A stretch of DNA of 64,000 bases from Streptomyces sp. NBC_00376 (GCF_036077095.1 NZ_CP107960.1:310001-374000), one strand, 5' to 3'. Positions 45,672-54,920 are shown, numbered from the stretch's first letter. Translations and numbers: made by a program. Notes: generated from the sequence alone by a model not told the origin.

Positions 45672-47204
45672 ATGTCCCGCCCCGCCGTGGCCCCGGTCGC
45701 AGACCGTGTGCACGCGCGCCGCTGGGTCGTCCTGGCGATCCTCTCCGGCAGCCTGCTGCTGATCGCCATGGACACCACGATCCTCAACGTCGCCTTCCCC
45801 TCACTGGTCGCCGATCTTCAGCCCGGCGCCGTGGAGCAGTTGTGGATCATTGATGTGTACGCCCTCGCTCTGTCGGGACTGTTGGTGACCGCAGGCGCGC
45901 TGGGCGACCGGTGGGGCCACAAGCGGCTCCTGCTGGTCGGCTTCGCGCTGTTCGCCGCGGCCTCGCTGGGCGCGGTGGCCGCCACTGAGGCATGGCACGT
46001 GATCGTCGCCCGCGCACTGCTCGGTGTCGGGGGTGCCGCGATCATGCCGACCACGCTGTCGATCCTGCGGCACGTCTTCGCCGACGCCCGCGAGCGGGCG
46101 CTCGCGTACGCGGTGTGGGCGGCAGTCATGGGAGGCGGCATGGCGCTGGGCCCGGTCGTGGGAGGGCTCCTGGTCGAGGACTACGGCTGGCAGTCGGCCT
46201 TCCTGCTCAACATCCCCATCGCGCTCACCGTCATCGCCCTCGGCGCCTGGCTGCTGCCCGAATCGTTCGCGCCGCGCGCCGGGCGCTGGGACTGGATCGG
46301 CGTCGCCCAGTCCATCGTCGGCATGCTCGCCCTTGCCGCCGGTATCAAGCAGCTCGGCAAGAGCGGGCTCACCACGCCCCTGCCCTGGCTGATGCTGGCG
46401 ATCGCCGCCTTCGTCCTGACGCTTTTCGTGCGCCGTCAGTTGCGACTGGCCCACCCTCTGCTGCATGTGCGCCTGTTCGCCAGCCGTGCCTTCAGCGTCT
46501 CGGCCACGGTCCTCTTCCTGGGCATGGTCGCGCTCGGTGCGGTGCTGTTCCTGCTCACCCAGTGGTTCCAGTACGCACAGGGGTACTCGCCCCTCCAGGC
46601 GGGGCTGCGGGTGCTGCCCGCGCCGCTGGCCCTGGTGGTCACCTCCCTGCTCGCCCCGGTTCTCATGCGCGCCCTTCCGATCCGCCATGTCGTAACGGCC
46701 GGCCTGGTCCTGATGGCTGCGGGGCTGGTCCTGCCCTGGCTGGCGCAGGACGGTGACGACCACGTCGGCTACCCCGTCATGGCGGCTGCCCTCACGTTGA
46801 TCGGCTTCGGCGCCGGGCTCGCCACGACGGTGGCTTCGGTCACCCTGATGGCCGCCACTCCCAACGAGCACGTCAGCGGTGCGGCCGCGATCGAGGAGAC
46901 CTGCTACGAACTCGGCGCCGCCCTCGGCGTGGCGTCCCTCGGCTCCCTGGCCGGGGCCCTGTACCGAAGCAGCCTGCCCGCCTCCGCGCCGGCCGCGGCA
47001 CACAACTCGGTCGGTGAGGGAGCCCACGCCGCCCAGGAGCTCGGCGGCGCCCACGGCGCCTCGCTCCTGGACCAGGTCGCCCGCGCCTTCACCCACGGCA
47101 TGACCCCGGCCTTCGCCGTCGGGGCCGCCCTGGCACTGGTCGCCGCCGCTGCGGTCTGGGCCTGGATCCCGCGAGGCATCCGGCCCACCGAGAACGCCCA
47201 CTGA
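45672..47204 (+). CDS. MFS drug:H+ antiporter-2 (DHA2) family exporter
   Basis: The 510-residue protein has 14 predicted membrane helices and the DHA2 signatures: motif D1-like MDTTILNVAFPSLVADL, motif A GALGDRWGHKRLLLVGFALF, and motif C ALAYAVWAAVMGGGMALGPV with GGLLVEDYGWQSAF. ATG 45672 is preferred because GGAG lies seven bases upstream and the signature D1 follows at the normal distance. An upstream ATG at 45624 runs through the inverted repeat. Relatives export antibiotics and dyes by proton exchange. Confidence 0.92.
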   Translation: MSRPAVAPVADRVHARRWVVLAILSGSLLLIAMDTTILNVAFPSLVADLQPGAVEQLWIIDVYALALSGLLVTAGALGDRWGHKRLLLVGFALFAAASLGAVAATEAWHVIVARALLGVGGAAIMPTTLSILRHVFADARERALAYAVWAAVMGGGMALGPVVGGLLVEDYGWQSAFLLNIPIALTVIALGAWLLPESFAPRAGRWDWIGVAQSIVGMLALAAGIKQLGKSGLTTPLPWLMLAIAAFVLTLFVRRQLRLAHPLLHVRLFASRAFSVSATVLFLGMVALGAVLFLLTQWFQYAQGYSPLQAGLRVLPAPLALVVTSLLAPVLMRALPIRHVVTAGLVLMAAGLVLPWLAQDGDDHVGYPVMAAALTLIGFGAGLATTVASVTLMAATPNEHVSGAAAIEETCYELGAALGVASLGSLAGALYRSSLPASAPAAAHNSVGEGAHAAQELGGAHGASLLDQVARAFTHGMTPAFAVGAALALVAAAAVWAWIPRGIRPTENAH

Positions 47205-47256
47205 CCGGTCCGTGACCGCCTGCACCGGCCACCGACAGGGCACGCGCCGGCTACCC

Positions 47257-47296
47257 GCCGCCGTCAGGTGCAGGAATTTCTGCACCTGACGGCGGC
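47257..47296. terminator. Strong 17-bp stem hairpin between convergent genes
   Basis: GCCGCCGTCAGGTGCAG, loop GAATTT, then the exact complement. It lies 53 bases after the exporter stop and between convergent transcription units, so it may end transcription from both sides. No T-run follows, as is common in Streptomyces. Confidence 0.85.
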
Positions 47297-47473
47297 CGTC
47301 GAACAGGACCCGACATATGTGTCCTCTCCTGGAAGGTACCTCCGTCAGGGGTGGGAAAAGGACCTCAGCAATCCTTGTTCTCACCGGTCAGGGGCCGATT
47401 TCCTCGGTTCTGGTCGCCATCACCCACTGAGCAGCCCGCCTCGCGAAAGTGCGCGGTCAGGGCTCGATCGCGG

Positions 47474-49126
47474 CTATGACTTGATGTCGGCCACGAGCTC
47501 GTCGATGAAAGCCTCCCGCTCGGCGGGCGTCGACGGTCGTCCCTCGATGCCCGGACGGGTCTGCCACGGCAGGGGGCCGGTCTCGCGGCGGTACTCGACA
47601 CCGACTGCGTCCAGACGGGCCAGATGACGGTCCAGACGGCCGCGGAACTCCTCGTACCTGCGGTCACCCGTGGTCCACAGCGCCTCGGCGACGGCGCACA
47701 GGCGGGGGAACGCGAAGTAGTCGACGGTCCGTGGTGAGTCCATGTGCTCGGTCCAGATGTTGGCCTGGCCGCCCAGGACATGCGCGCGCTCCGTCTCCGT
47801 CAGCTCGGGCGGCACCGGGTCGAATCCGTACGCCGTTTCCACCGTGACGGGCACGGCAACGGGGATCGGCTCGTCGGGGCGGTCGGACTGCCGGTAGTCG
47901 AGATACACCTGGTCGTCCGGGCAGGCGATCACCCGCAGGCCCCTGCGCGCCGCGGTGACGGCGCCGGTCATGCCGCGCCACGAGGCGACGACGGTTCCCG
48001 CCGGGACCTCGTCCTCCAGCAGGTCGTCCCAGCCGAGGAGTTGCCGCCCGCGCGAGGTGACGTGCGAGCCGAGTTGCCGCACGAACCAGGACCGCAGCTC
48101 GTTCTCGTGGCTCAGCCCGCGCTCGCGCATCAATTCCTGGCTGCGCGCGTCCTCGCTCCACTCGGTCGTGGGGCACTCGTCGCCGCCCACTCCGATGACC
48201 GGGCCGGGGAAGAGATCCATGATCTCGTCGAGGACGTCGCGGAAGAAGTCGACGGTCGACTCCTCGGTGTTGAGAACGCGGGGGTTGACGCCCCACCGCG
48301 TCCATACCTCCGACTGCCCACCGCCGACTCCGAGTTCGGGATAGGCCGCGATCGCGGCCTGGGAGTGCCCGGGCACGTCGACCTCGGGCACGACGGTGAT
48401 GTGCCGCTGTGCCGCATAGCCGACGATCTCGCGGATGTCGTCCTGGGTGTAGAAGCCGCCGTGCGGCCGCCCGTCCCCGGAGGCGTCGGGGGACGCACCG
48501 AGCTGGGACTCGCGCCGCCACGCGCCGACCTCCGTGAGTTTCGGGTGGCGCAGAATCTCCACCCGCCAGCCCTGGTCGTCGGTGAGGTGCAGATGCAGTG
48601 TGTTGAGACGGTGCATGGCCATCAGGTCGAGGAAGCGCAGCACGTCGTGCTTCGGCATGAAGTGCCGTGCCACGTCCAGCATCGTGCCGCGCCAGGCGAA
48701 CCGCGGCGCGTCCTCGATGCGTACGGCGGGCATCGCCCACCGCACCCCGGTCACCTCGGAGCGGCGGTGGACCTCGGCGGGCAGCGACTGGAGCAGGCTC
48801 TGGCATCCGTAGAAGGCGCCGGCCCGGTCGCCGCCTTCGACGACGACGCCGTCGGAGGTCGCACGGAGCCGGTACGCCTCCGGGCCCAGGCCCTCGCCCA
48901 GCCTCAGGTCGATCACGTGTCGCGCCTCGGACCGGAGAGGCGGAAGGGACGAGACCGGCAGGAGCGGCAGGTCCAAGCCGGTGGAGGGCCTCAGGACCGA
49001 CTGCAGCCAGCGGGCCGTGGAGCACAGCTCCGGCGCGGCGGTGATCGAGGTCGAAGCGTCGAGGACGAACTCGCCGTTGTCGATGTGCACTGATACGGGG
49101 CGAGGGAGGAGCATCGAGCGAGTCAT
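47474..49126 (-). CDS. GH20 beta-N-acetylhexosaminidase
   Basis: The 550-residue protein has an N-terminal GH20b-like domain (about 1-130) and a catalytic TIM barrel. Landmarks are NTLHLHLTDDQGWRVEILRH, VVPEVDVPGHSQAAIAAYPE and the catalytic pair Asp316-Glu317 in VIGVGGDECPTTEW. Trp residues of the GlcNAc pocket are seen in ASWRGMTG and NIWTEHMDSPRTVDYFAFPR. No signal peptide is present, so it acts on imported oligosaccharides. ATG 49126 overlaps the permease stop by ATGA, showing translational coupling. It is last in the transporter operon. Confidence 0.93.
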   Translation of the reverse strand: MTRSMLLPRPVSVHIDNGEFVLDASTSITAAPELCSTARWLQSVLRPSTGLDLPLLPVSSLPPLRSEARHVIDLRLGEGLGPEAYRLRATSDGVVVEGGDRAGAFYGCQSLLQSLPAEVHRRSEVTGVRWAMPAVRIEDAPRFAWRGTMLDVARHFMPKHDVLRFLDLMAMHRLNTLHLHLTDDQGWRVEILRHPKLTEVGAWRRESQLGASPDASGDGRPHGGFYTQDDIREIVGYAAQRHITVVPEVDVPGHSQAAIAAYPELGVGGGQSEVWTRWGVNPRVLNTEESTVDFFRDVLDEIMDLFPGPVIGVGGDECPTTEWSEDARSQELMRERGLSHENELRSWFVRQLGSHVTSRGRQLLGWDDLLEDEVPAGTVVASWRGMTGAVTAARRGLRVIACPDDQVYLDYRQSDRPDEPIPVAVPVTVETAYGFDPVPPELTETERAHVLGGQANIWTEHMDSPRTVDYFAFPRLCAVAEALWTTGDRRYEEFRGRLDRHLARLDAVGVEYRRETGPLPWQTRPGIEGRPSTPAEREAFIDELVADIKS

Positions 49127-49983
49127 CCTTTCACTGCTCCGGCCGACATGCCGGAGACCAACTTGCGCTGAATGAGGAGGAAGAACACGACCACCGGGAG
49201 GGAGAAGATGACCGAACCGGCCATCTGCGCGCTGTAGTCGGTTCCGCTGGCGGGGTTGGTGAAGGATGCCAGCCACACCGGCAGGGTGTACTGGCTCCGG
49301 TCCTTCATGAACGTGTAGGCGATCAGGTAGTCGTTCCAGGCGGCGATGAACGCGAAGATGCTGGACGCGATCACGCCCGGCAGCACCAGCGGGAAGAGGA
49401 TCTTCCAGAGCACTTGCCAGGTCGAGGCTCCGTCCAGGCGGGCGGCTTCCTCCACCTCGACGGGAATGGCCGCGAAGAATCCCCGCATCACCCAGATCGA
49501 GAACGGCAGTGCCAGAGCGAGGTAGGCGAGTATCAGGCCCGTGTAGGTACCCAGCAGCCCGGCCTCGTTGAAAACCAGGAAGGTGGGGATGAGCAGGGCT
49601 GTTCCCGGCAGCATCTGCGCCACGAGGATCGCGACCATGACGGTGCGTCGGCCGCGGAACCGGAACCGCGAGACCGCGGCTGCCGCGAACCTGCCGAGCA
49701 CAACGGCGACGAGCACTGTTCCGCCGACCACGAGCAGGCTGTTCCACAGGTTCGTCCAGAACCCCGTCCGATTGAGCGCGACGTCGAAGTTGTGCAGGGT
49801 GGGCGAGCTCGGCCAGAACTGCGGCGTCGCCGTCATCGCCTGGGAGCGGGGCTTGAGCGCGGTGTTGACCATCCAGTAGACCGGGAACAGCCATACGAGA
49901 CAGAACAGGATGGCCAGGCTGTTGCTGAGCAGCCGGCCCCGGACCGCGGTGGAGCGGGCGCCGCGTGTGCGGAGCATGGTCAC
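49123..49983 (-). CDS. Sugar ABC transporter permease (MalG-like)
   Basis: The protein of about 285 residues has six membrane helices and the EAA loop VEEAARLDGASTWQVLWKIL that docks on the ATPase. GTG 49983 overlaps the stop of the previous permease (GTGA). ATG 49977 two codons on is an alternative start. The end MSAGAVKG is typical of carbohydrate-uptake-1 permeases. No ATPase gene lies in the operon, so a shared MsiK-like ATPase probably energises it. Confidence 0.93.
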   Translation of the reverse strand: MTMLRTRGARSTAVRGRLLSNSLAILFCLVWLFPVYWMVNTALKPRSQAMTATPQFWPSSPTLHNFDVALNRTGFWTNLWNSLLVVGGTVLVAVVLGRFAAAAVSRFRFRGRRTVMVAILVAQMLPGTALLIPTFLVFNEAGLLGTYTGLILAYLALALPFSIWVMRGFFAAIPVEVEEAARLDGASTWQVLWKILFPLVLPGVIASSIFAFIAAWNDYLIAYTFMKDRSQYTLPVWLASFTNPASGTDYSAQMAGSVIFSLPVVVFFLLIQRKLVSGMSAGAVKG

Positions 49984-50999
49984 AGGTCCTCCCCGGAGCG
50001 CAGCAGGCGTCGGATGTACAGAGCGGTGACGGCGAGCAGCATGATGGTCGTGACGACGGACAGCGCCGCGCCCTGGCCGACGCGGAAAGCCACGAAGGCG
50101 GTCTGGTAGGCGAAGACCCCCAGCGTGGTTGTCGCCGAGTCGGGCCCTCCGGCCGAGACGAGCCAGATCTGGTTGAAGACGTTGAAGTCCCAGATCACCG
50201 ACATCAGGGTCACCAGCGTCAGTGTCGGACGGAGGAACGGAAGGGTGACCGACCACCACAGGCGCCACTCGCCGGCCCCGTCGAGCCGGGCTGCCTCCTG
50301 CAGCTCGGACGGCATCTGGCTCAGCGCCGCGTAAAGGGTGAGCGCGATGAACGGTACGGCCTGCCAGACGATGAGCAGCCAGATGGACAGATAGGCCAGG
50401 GGTGCGCTGTTGGACCAGTCGGTGTTGGTCATGTCGCCGAAGAGGCCGGTCTGGGTGAGCAGCCAGTTGACCACGCCGTATCCGGGCTGGAAGAGCCACT
50501 TCCACACGAGGGAGGAGGCGACCGTCGGCATCGCCCAGGCGAGGATGAGGACGATGGTGACGGTCATACGCATGGCCGCCCCCAGCCGGGTGAGGAGCAG
50601 GGCGACGCCGGCGCCCACGGCCATGCTTCCCGCCACCATCGCGGCGGTGAACACGACGGTCCGGGTCAGGGCGTCCCAGAATTCCGACTGCGACAGGAGG
50701 TCGGTGTACTGCCGGGTGCCGACGACGTCGAACGCGCCGGTGAACAGGGAGCGTTGGTCGTAGTCGGTGAACGACGCGTAGACGAGGAAGGCGATCGGCG
50801 CGACGGTGACGGCCAGCATCACCAGCCCGGCGGGGGTCAGCAGCCACCACGCCGCCCACGGGCCACGGTGCCGTGCGGAGGCGGTACGTGTTCCGGCACC
50901 GCCGGGGCGCCGCGGCCGGGCATCGCCCGCGCGCCCTGGCCTGGACGGTGCGAGGGCCGCCTTCGGGTTGCCGCGCACGGTCTGCTCAGTGCTGGGCAT
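49980..50999 (-). CDS. Sugar ABC transporter permease (MalF-like)
   Basis: The 339-residue protein has a basic, Pro-rich N-terminal tail of about 45 residues, then six membrane helices (WWLLTPAGLVMLAVTVAPIA is the first) and the EAA loop LQEAARLDGAGEWRLWWSVT. Its ATG lies inside the end of the binding-protein gene, an overlap of 14 bases, so expression is coupled. Homology places it with the MalF/UgpA/LacF branch of the CUT1 family. Confidence 0.93.
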   Translation of the reverse strand: MPSTEQTVRGNPKAALAPSRPGRAGDARPRRPGGAGTRTASARHRGPWAAWWLLTPAGLVMLAVTVAPIAFLVYASFTDYDQRSLFTGAFDVVGTRQYTDLLSQSEFWDALTRTVVFTAAMVAGSMAVGAGVALLLTRLGAAMRMTVTIVLILAWAMPTVASSLVWKWLFQPGYGVVNWLLTQTGLFGDMTNTDWSNSAPLAYLSIWLLIVWQAVPFIALTLYAALSQMPSELQEAARLDGAGEWRLWWSVTLPFLRPTLTLVTLMSVIWDFNVFNQIWLVSAGGPDSATTTLGVFAYQTAFVAFRVGQGAALSVVTTIMLLAVTALYIRRLLRSGEDL

Positions 51000-52323
51000 T
51001 GAGAACCTTGCCCGCTGTCTCGTCGAAGGTGTCGGCCGCCTGCTTCGCGTTCCTGGTCCCGGAGGCGATGGAGGAGAACACCTTGTCGATGTCCTTGTTT
51101 CCCTCCACTGCCGCCCAGTCGGCGGCGGCCGGGGTGGCCTTGGACCGCAGGGCCGCGTCGAAGAATCCCCGGAACAGGGGTTCGGCCTCGCTGCTGGCGG
51201 CCTTTACCGCCCCCGCGCTGTTCGGGATCCAGCCGTCGTTGCCGGCGATCCACTGCTTCTGCACGTCCGGCGCGGTGGCGATCTTCACCCATTGCAGCGC
51301 GAGGTCCGAGTTGGCGCTCTTGGCCGCGATGCCCCAGTCGGAGCCGCCGAGCATCACGGGCTGGGACTTGCCGGACCTGCCCGGGAACGGGAAGGTTCCG
51401 AGGTCGGATTCCTTGAAGTTGGGGTTGGCCTTCTTGATGAGGGCGATCGTGGCGTTGGTCGCGCTCATCGCCGATGCCTTGCCGTCCGCGAAGACCCGGG
51501 TCTGGTCGGGGTTGAGTGTATCGATGGTGCGGGTGGACGGCGCGGAGAACTCGTTCTGGAACTGCTTGTACTCGTTCAGCCCGCGCTGCGCCGCTTCGGT
51601 GCCGAGGGTCCCCTTCCAGGTGGAGCCCTGCTTCGCCGCGATGTCGCCGCCCGCGTCCCACACGAACTGCACACCGGTGTGCCAGTACCGACCCGGCAGG
51701 TAGAAGGGTGAGAAGTCGGGGGCGGGGTTGTCGGCGCGGATCTTGCGCAGGGCGCTGGTCAGTTCATCGAAGGTGGTGGGGACGGTCTTCACGCCGGCCT
51801 CGGCCCAGATCTTCTTGTTGTAGATCACCGCGCGGGCTCCGGCGAACGAGGGCACGGCGTAAAGCCGTCCGTCCACCGTCGCGGGCTCTTCGAGGCCGGC
51901 CAGCCAGGACTGGCCCTGCCTGAGATCCTTGGTGTACGGGGTGAGGTCCATCAGCCCTCCGCTGGCGGCGAAGCTCGCCACCTGCGTGTTGCCTATGTCG
52001 ATGACGTCCGGCGGGGTCGACGTCGCGAGCGCGGTGGTGATCTTGGTGGTGATGCCGTCCCAGTTCTGGACCTCCACCTTCGCCTTGGCGCCGGTCTGCT
52101 CGGTGAACCGGTCGTTCATCGCCTTGAGCGTGGCGTCGGAGTAGTCGCCATCCATCACCCACACGGTCAGGGTCTTTCCCTCGCCCTTGACGACGGGGAC
52201 CGCCCGGGGCTTCGAGTCGCCGCCCGAGCCCCTGCCCGCCGACCCCGAACAGGCACTCGCGCCGAGGGCCGCGGTGAGGGTGACGGCCACGAGTGCGCTG
52301 TACCGCATGCCTTTGCGTGTCAT
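50986..52323 (-). CDS. Sugar ABC transporter substrate-binding lipoprotein
   Basis: The 445-residue precursor has a lipobox LGASACSG with Cys25 as the lipidation site. The mature part is a family 1 solute-binding protein (TLTVWVMDGDYSDATLKAMN, DVIDIGNTQVASFAASGGLM, YAVPSFAGARAVIYNKKIWA, MLGGSDWGIAAKSANSDLAL). This architecture serves oligosaccharide uptake systems such as the chitobiose and N-acetylglucosamine transporters of Streptomyces. The ligand is inferred from the GH20 gene of the same operon. It starts at ATG 52323, 133 bases after the ROK gene. Confidence 0.92.
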   Translation of the reverse strand: MTRKGMRYSALVAVTLTAALGASACSGSAGRGSGGDSKPRAVPVVKGEGKTLTVWVMDGDYSDATLKAMNDRFTEQTGAKAKVEVQNWDGITTKITTALATSTPPDVIDIGNTQVASFAASGGLMDLTPYTKDLRQGQSWLAGLEEPATVDGRLYAVPSFAGARAVIYNKKIWAEAGVKTVPTTFDELTSALRKIRADNPAPDFSPFYLPGRYWHTGVQFVWDAGGDIAAKQGSTWKGTLGTEAAQRGLNEYKQFQNEFSAPSTRTIDTLNPDQTRVFADGKASAMSATNATIALIKKANPNFKESDLGTFPFPGRSGKSQPVMLGGSDWGIAAKSANSDLALQWVKIATAPDVQKQWIAGNDGWIPNSAGAVKAASSEAEPLFRGFFDAALRSKATPAAADWAAVEGNKDIDKVFSSIASGTRNAKQAADTFDETAGKVLNAQH

Positions 52324-52383
52324 GGAAACTCCTGGAGAAAAGGGGGTCTTGGAGGAAGGGGCTCTGGGAAGAGCGGGTTCCGA

Positions 52384-52419
52384 GAAGAGGAAGAGGAAGA
52401 GGAAGAGGAAGAGGAAGAG
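52384..52419. repeat. Hexanucleotide array (GAAGAG)x6
   Basis: Six perfect copies between the ROK gene stop and the binding-protein start, read as CTCTTC in the direction of transcription. A pyrimidine-rich stretch here may affect the transcript leader. Copy number might vary among strains. Confidence 0.9.
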
Positions 52420-52455
52420 GAGCGGGGCCGGCGGCAGCCGGGCAGGGCTCGTGCC

Positions 52456-53643
52456 TCACCACACGCCCAGCTCGCCGGCGAGGACGATGCTGGCCCCGCC
52501 GAGCAGGATCAGGTCCGAGTCGCCGGCGAACGACCGCATGGTCAGTGACGCGCTGATGGGCGCGTATGTACGTGCCCGGATCACCGCGGCCGCGGCGTCG
52601 AGGAAGGAGCCCTCGACAAGGTCCGGCGGGCCCAGCAGGGCGATCTCGTTGAGGTTGAGCACACTGCTGATCGGGGCGAGGACGGAGCCCAGCGCCCGGC
52701 CCGCGTCGGCGAGTACGGCGTCGTGTTCTGACGGGTCACGGCCGGCCAGACGCATACGCAGTTCGGCCGCGTCGATCAGTGGCTCCAGGCATCCGCGATG
52801 TCCACAGATACACGGATCGCCGTCCTCGTCGACCGTTACGTGCCCGATCTCACCGGCGGCGAACTGCTCGCCCTCGACGAGTTCACCGCCCACGATCAGG
52901 CCCGCGCCCACACCGTGCTCGATCGTGATGACCATGAGGTTCTGCGTCTTGGCGTTCCGGAAGTGCAGCACGGCCAGAGCGGCGATGTTCACGTCGTTGC
53001 CGACATAGGCCGGCACACCGAACCGTTCGGCGAGCTGTGCGGCGAGCGGCAGTTCGCTCCAGCCCAGATGGGCTGCGTGATGAATGACTCCGGCGTCGCC
53101 GACGATGCCTGGCGAGCCGACCCCGATGCCGAGTATGCGCCGCGGTGCGAGGTCCATCAGTTCGCCGACAAGCTGAAATACCAGTTCGATGGCACGTTCG
53201 CCGAGGATGTCTCCGTACCGCACGCGGGCACGCTGGACCACATCTCCGCGCAGGTTGAGGACCGCGCCGCTGAAGTACTCACTGCCCGACAGGTCCACGG
53301 TGAGAATGTGGGCGGCGTCGTCGTCGATCCGCATCACACTTGCCGGCTTGCCCAGCCGGCTGCCCTTGCGAGGACCGGTGTCGACGACGAGCCCGTCTCC
53401 CTCCAGTTCGGCGATGAGCGCGGACACCGTGGGGGCGGTGAGCCTCAGGGTCCGCGCGATCTCCGATCTGCTCATCGCGCCCTGGTGGTACAGCGTCGCC
53501 AGAACCAGCGCGCGGTTGTGGATCCTGCTGTCCAGCGTGCTCGCCTTGGTCCGCTCGGGCGGTCGCCGACGGGCGGACACCCGCGCCAGACCGCGTTCGG
53601 CACGGCGGCGGGGGTCGGTCGGCGGCAGGAACGGATCGGCCAC
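52456..53643 (-). CDS. ROK-family transcriptional repressor
   Basis: The 395-residue protein has an N-terminal winged helix (HQGAMSRSEIARTLRLTAPT, VSALIAELEGDGLV) and a ROK domain with the sugar-kinase-like ATP and sugar sites (GIGVGSPGIVG, GNDVNIAALA, GVGAGLIVGGELVEG) and the zinc motif CICGHRGCLE. ROK repressors respond to sugars or GlcNAc derivatives. It lies directly upstream of the transporter operon in the same orientation, with a candidate operator upstream of its own start, so it probably controls the operon and itself. Confidence 0.92.
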   Translation of the reverse strand: MADPFLPPTDPRRRAERGLARVSARRRPPERTKASTLDSRIHNRALVLATLYHQGAMSRSEIARTLRLTAPTVSALIAELEGDGLVVDTGPRKGSRLGKPASVMRIDDDAAHILTVDLSGSEYFSGAVLNLRGDVVQRARVRYGDILGERAIELVFQLVGELMDLAPRRILGIGVGSPGIVGDAGVIHHAAHLGWSELPLAAQLAERFGVPAYVGNDVNIAALAVLHFRNAKTQNLMVITIEHGVGAGLIVGGELVEGEQFAAGEIGHVTVDEDGDPCICGHRGCLEPLIDAAELRMRLAGRDPSEHDAVLADAGRALGSVLAPISSVLNLNEIALLGPPDLVEGSFLDAAAAVIRARTYAPISASLTMRSFAGDSDLILLGGASIVLAGELGVW

Positions 53644-53670
53644 AGAGTTCCCCTCCAGGTAAGTAAAGAC

Positions 53671-53684
53671 CCTTTAATTAAAGG
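53671..53684. promoter_or_regulatory. AT-rich palindrome CCTTTAATTAAAGG, candidate ROK operator
   Basis: A 14-bp perfect palindrome lies 28 bases upstream of the ROK start codon in a locally AT-rich patch. AT-rich inverted repeats are usual for ROK repressors. TTAATTAA is very rare in a genome of this GC content. Confidence 0.65.
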
Positions 53685-53899
53685 ACTTTGGATATGTTGG
53701 AGGCGAGGGGACACGACGTCAAGAGGTCCGCGCGACCAAAATCCGCACCACCCATATCCGACTATCGCGTCACTGAACCAGAAATCAGACATACTAAGAG
53801 AATTCACCAGTTGAGTGTTTGAGTGAGTGCGGTTATGTTCAACCACCCTCGGGGCGCCGTGAGTTGGCGTTCGTTTCCTATGCCATTCGGAGGTGTGGT

Positions 53900-54748
53900 G
53901 TGTCTCGTGTGTGGGACAGATGCGCGTTGATCATGGTGACGGCGTTGACCGCGGCGACGGCTCTGGCCGCCGCCGGGCCGGCGTCGGCTTCGGCCTCGGC
54001 GTCCTCGGCGTCGGTGCCCGGACGTGACGTGACGGTGATGACGTTCAACATTCACCACGGCGCGGATCCGGACGATGTTCTGAATCTGGATCACGTCGCC
54101 CAGGCAGTACGGCAGTCGGGGGCCGATGTGATCGGCCTGCAGGAGGTGGACCGGCACTTCGCCTCGCGCAGTGAATTCGTCGATCAGGCGGAGTGGCTCG
54201 CGGAGCGACTGGACCTTCACCTGGCCTACGGAACGAACCTGGACCTGGACCCGGAGAGGCCGGGTGATCCGCGACGCCAGTACGGGACAGCGATCCTGTC
54301 GCGCTTCCCGATCGTGAACTCCCACAACACGCTCCTGCCCCGATCGGAGACGGGCGAGCAGCGGGGTCTGCTGGAGGCCGACCTCATGGTGCGAGGCAAG
54401 AAGTTCCGCTTCCTGAACACGCATCTGGAGCACACTTCGCAGGCCGAGCGACACACGCAGGTGGCGGCGATCAACACGATCGTGAACGGCGCCCGTCTTC
54501 CCACGGTGCTGGTGGGCGACCTCAACGCGACGCCGGACAGCGAGGAGATCGCCTCGGTGACCAAGCGGCTCACCGACACCTGGCCGGTGGCCGGGAAGGG
54601 TGACGGCTTCACGTACGACTCGGTGAATCCGCGGGAGCGCATCGACTACGTGTTCGCCTCGAAGGGGGTCGACGCCCGGCGGGCCCAGGTCCTGGACATG
54701 GCGATCTCCGACCACCGGCCGCTGCGGGTCGAACTCAGCATCCGGTAG
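53900..54748 (+). CDS. Secreted endonuclease/exonuclease/phosphatase-family protein
   Basis: GTG 53900 follows GGAGGTGT and opens a Sec signal peptide (CALIMVTALTAATALAAAGP). The mature protein has the full set of EEP motifs: VMTFNIHHGADPDD, GLQEVDRHF (metal Glu), the conserved His in FRFLNTHLEH, LVGDLNATPDS and ISDHRPLRVEL (catalytic His). Such secreted enzymes hydrolyse phosphodiesters in nucleic acids or lipids. Its place next to glycan genes may be coincidental. It is transcribed divergently from the ROK gene. Confidence 0.9.
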   Translation: MSRVWDRCALIMVTALTAATALAAAGPASASASASSASVPGRDVTVMTFNIHHGADPDDVLNLDHVAQAVRQSGADVIGLQEVDRHFASRSEFVDQAEWLAERLDLHLAYGTNLDLDPERPGDPRRQYGTAILSRFPIVNSHNTLLPRSETGEQRGLLEADLMVRGKKFRFLNTHLEHTSQAERHTQVAAINTIVNGARLPTVLVGDLNATPDSEEIASVTKRLTDTWPVAGKGDGFTYDSVNPRERIDYVFASKGVDARRAQVLDMAISDHRPLRVELSIR

Positions 54749-54830
54749 CGCGGGCCCACCTCTCACCGCAGCAAATCCAAAGTTGTCGAGAGGCCGACTG
54801 AAGTCCCTGTTCAGGGATCGGTTCGAGGGT

Positions 54831-54869
54831 TGCCCTTGAGGACCGACTTCGAGGGCGGCCTCAAGGGCA
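54831..54869. terminator. Inverted repeat TGCCCTTGAGG / CCTCAAGGGCA
   Basis: Perfect 11-bp arms with a 17-base loop lie 83 bases after the phosphatase-family stop. It is a probable terminator. The loop is long, so a protein-binding site is the alternative. Confidence 0.55.
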
Positions 54870-54920
54870 GATTCATATACGGGCCGGCTCCGGGGGCCGA
54901 AGTCAGCCCCGCCCCCACCT

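Noticed and set aside
45801..47384. A 527-codon frame antisense to the MFS exporter
   Set aside because: The composition (Gly, Gln, Arg-rich) has no domain and mirrors the biased codons of the exporter gene.
47474..49894. An 806-codon frame extending upstream of the GH20 enzyme
   Set aside because: The first 256 codons lie antiphase over the permease gene. The ATG at 49126, coupled to the permease stop, gives the normal GH20 length.
38908..52422. CRISPR-like repeats
   Set aside because: The repeats are uninterrupted hexamers without spacers.
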